DNA from: Deferribacteraceae bacterium
Lineage (GTDB): Bacteria > Chrysiogenota > Deferribacteres > Deferribacterales > JAISNW01
DNA length: 12,343 nt
Assembly (NCBI GenBank): GCA_031285415.1
Contig: JAITWF010000004.1
Location: 1 to 12,343 of the forward strand
Direction: 5' to 3'
Part shown: positions 1 to 5,997 of the stretch, one piece after another
Position numbering within the stretch: position 1 is the first letter of the stretch
Layout of the letters: every line of letters starts with the position of its first letter
Program-made: the position numbers and the translations under genes
Notes under the pieces: generated by a model
Told to the model about the DNA's origin: nothing
Database searches by the model: none
The model's input: the letters and a program-made list of their open reading frames with translations, nothing else

Positions 1-1119
1 CCGCTGAGCAGCAATCTACTGTTTGTTGTGTACCTATTACAATCTCTCACTGATGTTTTTATATTGGCTTTAAAGCCAATTATTATAATCAGCCTGTTCA
101 CCAAAGAGACAGCGATAAAAGCCGTTATTTTAATCTATACTATCCGCCCTATTGTCGAGGTAATATTGGAGAAGAGTGGGATTTCACTGTCATTTATAGG
201 CTTCAATGCATATATTGTGGTGGTATCTCTGTGTTATCTCTATTTTTTCTGCCATCTACCAAAAAAGGTCTGGCCGAGATATGTTTATAAAGGTGATGAG
301 CTTGTGCCTCCTCGCATGCTTCTTGTCGGAATCTGTATTCTGCTACTATTGAGTACTGTTATCGTATTGTTTAGCGAAACTGTCGTACAAAGCGTGCCAA
401 GTGGTCATACTGTATTAGATTTATCCGTCGTACTCTCCTTTGTTGTGCTGTATGTACTGTGGAAGCGTATCGGCATAAATCCGTTCCGAAGTGGCTCTGT
501 ATTGGTATCTCTAGGAGTGCTTGGTTTTTTAGGTGTTGTACTATCCTCATATATCCCAGCATCAATCATACCTGCTATTGTACTGATAAGCGCAGGCAAG
601 GTCATCCAGGGGATAAATGCCAGTTATAGTGGGATAATTTTGATGGAACGCTATCCATCAAGATTTACTCTGCCGATCATTATGATCAGTGCGATTGTTG
701 CTCTGGTAACACATTATCTGATCTATTACGCTCTAAAGGATAATATGCAGTTTTTATATCTGATATATCTGCTTGTCACCGTTGTACTGGCGATGTTGTA
801 CTTCGTACTTTCACCGTATCTAATCCATTTTATGCGCAGTAATATAGGGACTAAGAGGGTTGAAGTTAAGGGGTCGCAACCGATCACTCCATCCAATGAC
901 ACACTTAGTATCTTAACTGAATATGCCTTTGACAAACTTGCAAGGTATGAGATAGAGATTGCAGAGCTGATTATGCAGGGATACAGCAACCCCGAGATGG
1001 CAAAGATCATGCGAATAACCGAAAACACCGTGAAAAGTTATAGAAAAAATCTGTACTCCAAGCTACAGATTCACTCCAGAAGGGAGCTATTCGAGCTGAT
1101 AGAGAGGGGTGGGCGGTAG
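1..1119 (+). CDS. Membrane protein with C-terminal LuxR-type HTH domain (5' partial)
   Basis: The frame is open from the first base, so the gene most likely starts before the window; the GTG at 28 has no Shine-Dalgarno sequence and is a poor start. The visible part has roughly eight hydrophobic segments over its first 270 residues (counting from GTG 28), then a polar linker of about 30 residues, then a LuxR/GerE helix-turn-helix over about residues 300-360, with the typical EIAELIMQGYSNPEMAK and ENTVKSYRKNLYSKL stretches and a final SRREL. Regulators with an MFS-like or other polytopic N-terminus joined to LuxR are known, mainly from anaerobes, and are taken to sense something at the membrane and act on nearby transcription. 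Ligand and targets cannot be read here. It lies next to, but convergent with, the glycan operon, so it need not regulate it. The HTH call is firm; the transporter-like nature of the N-terminus is inferred from hydrophobicity. Confidence 0.85.
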   Translation, partial: PLSSNLLFVVYLLQSLTDVFILALKPIIIISLFTKETAIKAVILIYTIRPIVEVILEKSGISLSFIGFNAYIVVVSLCYLYFFCHLPKKVWPRYVYKGDELVPPRMLLVGICILLLLSTVIVLFSETVVQSVPSGHTVLDLSVVLSFVVLYVLWKRIGINPFRSGSVLVSLGVLGFLGVVLSSYIPASIIPAIVLISAGKVIQGINASYSGIILMERYPSRFTLPIIMISAIVALVTHYLIYYALKDNMQFLYLIYLLVTVVLAMLYFVLSPYLIHFMRSNIGTKRVEVKGSQPITPSNDTLSILTEYAFDKLARYEIEIAELIMQGYSNPEMAKIMRITENTVKSYRKNLYSKLQIHSRRELFELIERGGR

Positions 1120-1131
1120 ATCTATACCGCC
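1112..1131. terminator. Inverted repeat spanning both convergent stop codons
   Basis: A perfect 7-bp inverted repeat (GGCGGTA at 1112-1118, TACCGCC at 1125-1131) with a 6-base loop covers the stop codon of the + strand regulator (1117-1119) and that of the minus-strand XRE gene (1122-1124). Its place between convergent genes suits a shared bidirectional terminator. There is no long T tract on either side, so an efficient intrinsic terminator is not proven. Confidence 0.35.
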
Positions 1132-1394
1132 TCTTTAGGGACAACGGCGAGAGTTAAGCCTAACGGCTCAAGGAGTCGAAAAATCGTTGTTAATCGTGGA
1201 TCGACTTCATTTTTTTCGATTCTGGCAATCATTGGCTGTTTTATGCCAGTGATTGCTTCTAGCTCTCTTTGAGTTATCCCTTTTCCGTTACGAGCTTTTA
1301 AAATTTCACCTATTATTTTTGTGTTAAACTCAATCTCTTGTAGTTCAAGATCTGTAAGTCTGCTTATTTCTTTGTTCTTTTTTAAATCAGCCAT
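1122..1394 (-). CDS. XRE-family HTH regulator, HigA-like antitoxin type, no toxin partner seen
   Basis: This 90-residue protein is a small Cro/C1-type DNA-binding protein. The helix-turn-helix lies at about residues 36-65, with TQRELEAITGIKQPMIARIE forming the turn and recognition helix; it is followed by the short tail LGLTLAVVPKEAV, which is common in HigA/RelB-type antitoxins. ATG at 1392-1394 is well placed behind an AAGGAGAG ribosome-binding site, and a promoter lies just upstream. Antitoxins of this kind usually sit directly after a RelE/HigE-type toxin gene, but upstream here is an 80-bp promoter region and then the end of the Fe-S gene, and downstream is a convergent regulator. It is therefore either an orphan antitoxin or an independent transcriptional regulator. 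The fold is clear; the biological role is not. Confidence 0.85.
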   Translation of the reverse strand: MADLKKNKEISRLTDLELQEIEFNTKIIGEILKARNGKGITQRELEAITGIKQPMIARIEKNEVDPRLTTIFRLLEPLGLTLAVVPKEAV

Positions 1395-1425
1395 GATTAT
1401 CTCTCCTTACTAAACACTATTACCC

Positions 1426-1436
1426 TCTTAATAAGA
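1426..1436. promoter_or_regulatory. Possible autoregulatory operator at the XRE gene start site
   Basis: A perfect 11-base palindrome (TCTTA-A-TAAGA) lies just downstream of the -10 hexamer, about where transcription would start and upstream of the ribosome-binding site. Small XRE regulators often repress themselves through such sites. It is short and AT-rich, so chance is possible. Confidence 0.3.
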
Positions 1437-1439
1437 TGT

Positions 1440-1467
1440 ATTATAGCTTATTGATTATCAAAACAAG
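1440..1467 (-). promoter_or_regulatory. Sigma70-type promoter for the XRE gene
   Basis: Read on the minus strand, a perfect TATAAT (1440-1445) follows a TTGTTT-like -35 box (1461-1466, 15-bp spacer; shifting the box by one or two bases gives 16-17). It lies about 45 bp upstream of the XRE start codon, in the only gap between that gene and the glycan operon, so the XRE gene can be transcribed independently. Confidence 0.55.
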
Positions 1468-1473
1468 ATATTT

Positions 1474-2241
1474 TTACGGCTCCCTATTCGAGCAGGGGAG
1501 ACCAACGACGCATTTGCCGCAGATAGTCGACCCATTGTATATCTTAGCATTTCTATCGCCCATAACGCTACACAGCTCTCGATCAAATCCACCAGTAGTC
1601 AGTGCGCCGTTTAGACAACGTTTCACGCAGATCTTACAGCCTCCATTGCGTTTATACAGACATCTCTCCCCCTTGTATATCTCGTCTGCGAAGGGAAGTG
1701 TTGTTACTATCGAAAAGTATCGTCCGCAGCAGCCCCTCTCAGTTATAAGCATATTGTTTAATCCGAAGCTGCCGTGACCTGCGGCGTAGGCGATATGCCG
1801 CTGCGACCAGTTGCTAAAGAATATCCCCTCCGCTATACGTCCAGGGTTGCCTGGAGTGGCGGCGTCGTAGCCAAGCCCCTTTATATACTCCACAAGCATT
1901 AGATTTAGCTGAACTGCCATCGTATTCGTTACGCTATATGCATTGGCCCACACTGGCGATGATATATCGCTACCGATATTGCTCTTGCCGACCCCATCTT
2001 GAAAGGGGAGGTAGTAGCTTAATATACTTTTGGCAGTGGGTAGAAGATCCTCTGGCATGATATGTTCAGGGATGACGAGCGTTTTCAGCTTTCGTATAAT
2101 AGGGCTATCGACAGAGGCGTAGCGAACTATCGGAGTCTGCCAGATCGGCGTAATGCTATTTTCTGCGCAATAGCTCTCGATAAAATTATTTAGTGCGCTT
2201 TCTATATTGTTTCGCAAATTATATCCACCGCCTTTTTCCAC
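1474..2241 (-). CDS. QueG-like double 4Fe-4S cluster protein
   Basis: The protein resembles the C-terminal half of epoxyqueuosine reductase (QueG) and related small Fe-S proteins. The stretch at residues 149-185 (IAYAAGHGSFGLNNMLIT, then GCCGRYFSIVTTLPF) corresponds to the QueG segment before the clusters. It is followed by cysteines at 194, 202, 205, 209, 224, 241, 244 and 250, including C-x2-C-x3-C and C-x2-C-x5-C, enough for two [4Fe-4S] clusters. At about 255 residues it is shorter than typical QueG (over 300), so a QueG role is doubtful; an uncharacterised electron-transfer or reductase role is as likely. It overlaps the end of the upstream glycosyltransferase gene. The GTG at 2239-2241 gives the longest form, but TTG at 2215-2217 follows a GGTGGA ribosome-binding site and would give 247 residues; I think the TTG start is at least as likely. 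It is the last gene of the operon, an odd companion for sugar genes. Confidence 0.75.
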   Translation of the reverse strand: MEKGGGYNLRNNIESALNNFIESYCAENSITPIWQTPIVRYASVDSPIIRKLKTLVIPEHIMPEDLLPTAKSILSYYLPFQDGVGKSNIGSDISSPVWANAYSVTNTMAVQLNLMLVEYIKGLGYDAATPGNPGRIAEGIFFSNWSQRHIAYAAGHGSFGLNNMLITERGCCGRYFSIVTTLPFADEIYKGERCLYKRNGGCKICVKRCLNGALTTGGFDRELCSVMGDRNAKIYNGSTICGKCVVGLPCSNREP

Positions 2242-3575
2242 GAGAAGAGCTTCGCCCTCTCAACTCCTTTACTTATGCACTCCTGCCTAAATTCATGATC
2301 GAAGTACATTTTATTTAAAGCCTCAACGAGTTCATCGTCGTTAGTTGGGTCTATCGTTATTCCTGCGCTTCCTATAACCTCTGGCATAGAGGAGGTGTTG
2401 GAGCAGATAACTGGACAGCCAGATTGCATAGCCTCTAATATAGGCATGCCAAACCCCTCGTAGAGCGATGTATAGATAAAGACCTCTGCACCAGAGTATA
2501 GGGTGTTCATATCCTCGTCATCGATATACCCAGTACTGATAATCAGCTCTATACCGCTTATTTCACGCTCTATAATAGCTTTGAACTCCCCCCAATGTCC
2601 ACCACTCAAGACAAAAACGAGGTCGTTTATATTATTTTCCTCAATAAATCGAATGAAGTTCTTTACAGCGAACGGTAGATTCTTGCGAGGCTCTAATGTG
2701 CATAACGATAGGGCATAGCGCTTGTTGGTAGGGATATTATACTTTGCCTTCACGGCAGCAAGTCGCTCTGAATCCGTTTCAGGAAAGTATGGAAGCCCTG
2801 TGGATAGAGGGATAACTGTGATCTGTTCACTACTGATAGTGGGTGCATATTTAATAAAATCGCCTTTTGTATGCTCCGAATTTGCAAAGTAGTGGTCGGT
2901 TGTATTCATGGATCGTATAAGTTTGCCTAGCCAGCTATTCCACGCCTGTTGGTTATAGTTATTGAGTACCAATGGGGTGACGTCGTGTAGGATGGTGAAC
3001 CGTTTTATATGCCCAGCCCTCATTATCTCATCTGGTGCGCTATTCATAGGTGAAAAGAAGATATCGCACTCATCTATATTTGCGATCTTATGGTATGCCC
3101 TGCGTGAAAGGAGTAGGATAGGGCGCATGAATGCCATTAAGGAGAGCCAGAAGAGTCGTGACACTCCCCCCTTGAGGGGGAGTCGAAGCTTTAGCTTCGG
3201 TGGGGGGTTATCTTCCTGCAACCCCTCCCCGAAATGTTTCACGTTTCGACCCTCCCTCAAGGGGAGGGTGTTATCCTTTCGAGATTTCAATTCCCTATAT
3301 ATCTGATATATACGTTTTGAGGGGTGATTGTAAAGGTTGACTATAGGGATCTCTTTCCATGAGGTGAAGAGCTGCTCCCTTGCTCGCAAAAAGTCGTCCA
3401 TTCTGTCGGGAGCGCAGTAGAATCGTATTTCAAAGATGTGCCTACTCATGATCTCCACGAGTAGGTTATACGCCACCCAAAATATCCCACTGCGCCCCGA
3501 ACCTTTATTCAGGGCGTTAGAGAGGACAGATACATCGAAGAGCAGCGTCTTCTTAGTATGATTGATCGGTTTCAT
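2202..3575 (-). CDS. Family 4 (GT-B) glycosyltransferase, short form with an in-frame palindromic insert
   Basis: This cytoplasmic glycosyltransferase would transfer a sugar from a nucleotide donor (probably GDP-linked, given manC and gmd upstream) to a growing lipid-linked glycan. The N-terminus has the family signature LLFDVSVL followed by GRSGIFWVAYNLL. The C-terminal donor-binding half has TLEPRKNL, GYIDDEDMNTLYSG and the E-x7-E motif EGFGMPILE at residues 373-381, then a typical SMPEVIG. Residues about 102-138 come from a palindromic repeat element (3161-3271) and have no counterpart in the paralogues; without them the protein would be 420 residues. Unlike the three paralogues upstream it lacks their 120-residue beta-rich domain. 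Its start overlaps the end of gmd by 23 bp; ATG at 3573-3575 has no obvious Shine-Dalgarno, which suggests translational coupling. Acceptor and linkage cannot be predicted. Confidence 0.9.
   Translation of the reverse strand: MKPINHTKKTLLFDVSVLSNALNKGSGRSGIFWVAYNLLVEIMSRHIFEIRFYCAPDRMDDFLRAREQLFTSWKEIPIVNLYNHPSKRIYQIYRELKSRKDNTLPLREGRNVKHFGEGLQEDNPPPKLKLRLPLKGGVSRLFWLSLMAFMRPILLLSRRAYHKIANIDECDIFFSPMNSAPDEIMRAGHIKRFTILHDVTPLVLNNYNQQAWNSWLGKLIRSMNTTDHYFANSEHTKGDFIKYAPTISSEQITVIPLSTGLPYFPETDSERLAAVKAKYNIPTNKRYALSLCTLEPRKNLPFAVKNFIRFIEENNINDLVFVLSGGHWGEFKAIIEREISGIELIISTGYIDDEDMNTLYSGAEVFIYTSLYEGFGMPILEAMQSGCPVICSNTSSMPEVIGSAGITIDPTNDDELVEALNKMYFDHEFRQECISKGVERAKLFSWKKAVDIICETI
3161..3271. repeat. 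111-bp palindromic repeat element inserted in frame in a glycosyltransferase gene
   Basis: The element is a nest of hairpins: ACTCCCCC/GGGGGAGT (3163-3183), CGAAGCT/AGCTTCG (3184-3199), GGGGTT/AACCCC (3204-3225), CGAAA/TTTCG (3230-3248) and ACCCTCCC/GGGAGGGT (3249-3269). Both ends begin ACAC, and the outer arms match each other as terminal inverted repeats (a C/G-rich hairpin with a CTTGA loop, then TCGAA). Its length is exactly 37 codons, it has no stop in the host frame, and the two arms encode the related peptides LPLREG and LPLKGG. An antisense frame is also open. Its G/C runs contrast with the AT-rich host gene. Boundaries come from internal symmetry, since no second copy lies in the window. 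Confidence 0.85.
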
Positions 3576-4587
3576 TGCGACGCAGATCGGCTTTAACCAT
3601 CATTGCGCACAGCTCCTCTAGCGTTGTTTGTGGTTTCCAGCCTAGCTGCTCGTGCGCTCGTGCTGGATCTCCTATCAGTAGATCCACCTCTGCTGGACGG
3701 TAGAATTGAGGATTAACAGATACCAATACTTTGCCACTTGTGGCAGACCTGCCTATCTCATCCTGCCCCTCTCCCTGCCAGACGATCTCCTCACCGATGG
3801 CCTTGAACGCCATTGAGGTGAAATCTCTGACAGTTTCAGTTCTACCTGTAGCAAGCACATAGGTGTCAGGCTTCTCTGCCTGCAACATCCGCCACATCCC
3901 CTCTACATACTCCTTTGCATATCCCCAATCCCTCTTGGCAGACATATTGCCTAGCTCAAGTTTATCTTGCATACCGAGCTTTATGCGAGCAACTGTATCG
4001 GTAATCTTGCGAGTTACAAACTCTTTGCCCCTTAATGGTGATTCGTGGTTGAATAGAATACCGCTGCAAGCGAAGATATTATAAGATTCACGATAGTTGA
4101 TCGTCATCCAGTGTGCAAATAGCTTTGATACGCCGTATGGGCTGCGTGGGTAGAAGGGCGTAGTTTCGCTCTGTGGAACGGCTTGCACCTTGCCAAACAT
4201 CTCCGATGTAGAGGCTTGATAAAATTTAGTATCAGGTTTTATCTGCCTGATCGCCTCTAGAAAATTTAAAACGCCTATGCCGTTGATCGCCGATGTGGTA
4301 ACGGGCTGATCAAATGATACCCCCACAAAGCTCTGTGCGGCTAAATTATATATCTCATCGGGCATAATATTCTTTACAACTCGCATGGCAGAGGCGAGAT
4401 CGGTTAGATCGTGCTCCACTAGATGTAAATTTGGATGATTCTCTATCCCAAGCTCCTTTATGCGCCAGTTATTTACAGAGCTACTTCTTCTAAAGGTACC
4501 GTATACCGCATATCCTTTATCTAAGAGTAATTCTGCCAGATATGCACCATCCTGACCTGTTATCCCTGTAACGATCGCCTTCTTCAT
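3553..4587 (-). CDS. gmd: GDP-mannose 4,6-dehydratase
   Basis: Gmd converts GDP-D-mannose to GDP-4-keto-6-deoxy-D-mannose in the cytoplasm, the branch point to GDP-L-fucose, GDP-D-rhamnose and GDP-perosamine. This 344-residue protein is a full-length extended short-chain dehydrogenase/reductase. It has the NADP-binding GITGQDG at residues 8-14, the Gmd-typical TFRRSSSVNNWRI, the catalytic stretch STSEMFG at 126-132, and Y151-x3-K155 in SPYGVSK. Further Gmd hallmarks are FNHESPLRG, FVTRKIT, LGNMSAKRDWGYAKEYVEGM and, near the C-terminus, the RPAEVDLLIGDPA motif. ATG at 4585-4587 follows an AAGGAT ribosome-binding site. The gene lies 18 bp after manC, which supplies its substrate, and overlaps the next glycosyltransferase. 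The enzyme that would complete the sugar is not in this window. Confidence 0.97.
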   Translation of the reverse strand: MKKAIVTGITGQDGAYLAELLLDKGYAVYGTFRRSSSVNNWRIKELGIENHPNLHLVEHDLTDLASAMRVVKNIMPDEIYNLAAQSFVGVSFDQPVTTSAINGIGVLNFLEAIRQIKPDTKFYQASTSEMFGKVQAVPQSETTPFYPRSPYGVSKLFAHWMTINYRESYNIFACSGILFNHESPLRGKEFVTRKITDTVARIKLGMQDKLELGNMSAKRDWGYAKEYVEGMWRMLQAEKPDTYVLATGRTETVRDFTSMAFKAIGEEIVWQGEGQDEIGRSATSGKVLVSVNPQFYRPAEVDLLIGDPARAHEQLGWKPQTTLEELCAMMVKADLRRNETDQSY

Positions 4588-4605
4588 ATATTAATCCTTA
4601 TAGAC

Positions 4606-5994
4606 TTATTTTCTTCCATACTTATCATCGTAACGTTCTATATCATTTTCATCCAGGATCTCGCCGCACTGTACCTCGATAAAGATAAGGTCGGTATCGC
4701 CGTCGTTGCGCACTCTATGCTTGTCGCCAGCCTTGATATAGATCGACTCATTCGGTCGCACCAAACTCTCTGCGTCACCATTAAACACATTTGCTACGCC
4801 CTGCACTACAATCCAGTGTTCACTGCGATGTTGGTGGCTTTGTAGAGATAATGCCTCTTGCGGTTTTACTCGTATATGTTTAATCTTAAAGTTGTCGCTA
4901 GATTGCAGTAATGTATAAGATCCCCACGGTTTAAATGTTGTCTGGTGATCTCTGTGCGCTGCATGCCCCTCTGTCTTGAGCTGATTAAAGACGGTCTTTA
5001 TCTCCTGCTCCTTCGCCTTATCGGCAATGAGCAGAGCGTCGTGAGTGTCGATAATCAGTAGATCTTTTACGCCGATAGTCGCTATCAATCTATCCTCACT
5101 GCGAATAAAACAGTTGCTACTATCTTTTGCTATAACATCGCCGATGATCTTATTGCCAGCCTCATTTTCAAGGTACATGCTAGAGTATGCATTCCATGAG
5201 CCGATATCTGTCCACCCGATATCGCATGAGATTATCGCTAGATTATCAGATTTTTCCATAATAGCGTAGTCAAGGGAGATATTCTCTACCTCGGCAAACT
5301 TTTCAACATCTAGCTCGATAAAATCGCCAGCAACCTTGGACATGCACCCCTTTACATCTTGCAGAAGGTCGGGCGCGCACTTTTGATACTCATTAAGGAT
5401 CGTTTCAGTTTTAAAGTAGAAGATTCCAGAGTTCCAGCAGTAGTTTCCAGCTGCAAGGTAACGCATGGCATCCTCTAGAGATGGTTTCTCTACAAAACGC
5501 AACACCTCATTGCCTACTGCCTCAATATACCCATATCCAGTGTCTGGGCGATCGGGTGTTATTCCGAAGACAACGATATTCCCCCTCTTTGCAAATAGCT
5601 CTGCCCTATCGACAGCGTCCATAAACTCCTGCTCCCTCTTGATCAGGTGATCTGCGGAGAGAACTATCATGGAGCGGTTCCCGTATACAGCGTGACTATA
5701 GAGAGCCGCTGCCGCAACTGCTGGGGCGGTGCTTCTGCCAACAGGCTCGAGAATATATGTTATCTTGATATTGGAATCATTAACCTCTTGCAGCTCCGCT
5801 CGTATCATAAAGTAGAGCGCACTATTTGTAACAACCACAACCTCAGTGACCCCTTCTATAGCGATACCACGCAGAAAGGTTTTCTGTATAAAGCTTCTCC
5901 CATCGGGCAGCTTTATAAACTGCTTCGGATATGAAGATCTTGAAACTGGCCATAGGCGTGAACCTACGCCGCCACACAATATGGTTATTATCAT
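4606..5994 (-). CDS. manC: Mannose-1-phosphate guanylyltransferase / mannose-6-phosphate isomerase (type II)
   Basis: This enzyme makes GDP-D-mannose from mannose-1-phosphate and GTP; bifunctional members also convert fructose-6-phosphate to mannose-6-phosphate. At 462 residues it has the length of the ManC/AlgA/XanB family. The nucleotidyltransferase domain shows GGVGSRLWPVSR at residues 8-19 with PKQF at 23-26, LEPVGRSTAPA at 82-92, SADH at 113-116, TGYGYIE at 152-158 and FVEKP at 167-171. The C-terminal cupin domain (about 355-460) has the metal-binding QSHQHRSEHW at 385-394 and H426, consistent with isomerase activity, although many ManC proteins with this domain lack it in practice. The start lies 3 bp past the stop of the upstream glycosyltransferase, whose last codons supply a G-rich ribosome-binding site, so the two are coupled. 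It provides the donor for the cluster and the substrate for Gmd. Confidence 0.96.
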   Translation of the reverse strand: MIITILCGGVGSRLWPVSRSSYPKQFIKLPDGRSFIQKTFLRGIAIEGVTEVVVVTNSALYFMIRAELQEVNDSNIKITYILEPVGRSTAPAVAAAALYSHAVYGNRSMIVLSADHLIKREQEFMDAVDRAELFAKRGNIVVFGITPDRPDTGYGYIEAVGNEVLRFVEKPSLEDAMRYLAAGNYCWNSGIFYFKTETILNEYQKCAPDLLQDVKGCMSKVAGDFIELDVEKFAEVENISLDYAIMEKSDNLAIISCDIGWTDIGSWNAYSSMYLENEAGNKIIGDVIAKDSSNCFIRSEDRLIATIGVKDLLIIDTHDALLIADKAKEQEIKTVFNQLKTEGHAAHRDHQTTFKPWGSYTLLQSSDNFKIKHIRVKPQEALSLQSHQHRSEHWIVVQGVANVFNGDAESLVRPNESIYIKAGDKHRVRNDGDTDLIFIEVQCGEILDENDIERYDDKYGRK

Positions 5995-5997
5995 TAC

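Noticed and set aside
3161..3271. CRISPR repeat or intrinsic terminator
   Set aside because: There are no regularly spaced direct repeats, and the hairpins lie within a continuous coding frame with conserved family sequence on both sides and no T tract, so neither reading fits.
2962..3306. A 114-codon + strand frame across the palindromic repeat
   Set aside because: It is antisense to the well-supported glycosyltransferase gene, has no ribosome-binding site or family resemblance, and is open partly because the palindromic element lacks stops on both strands.
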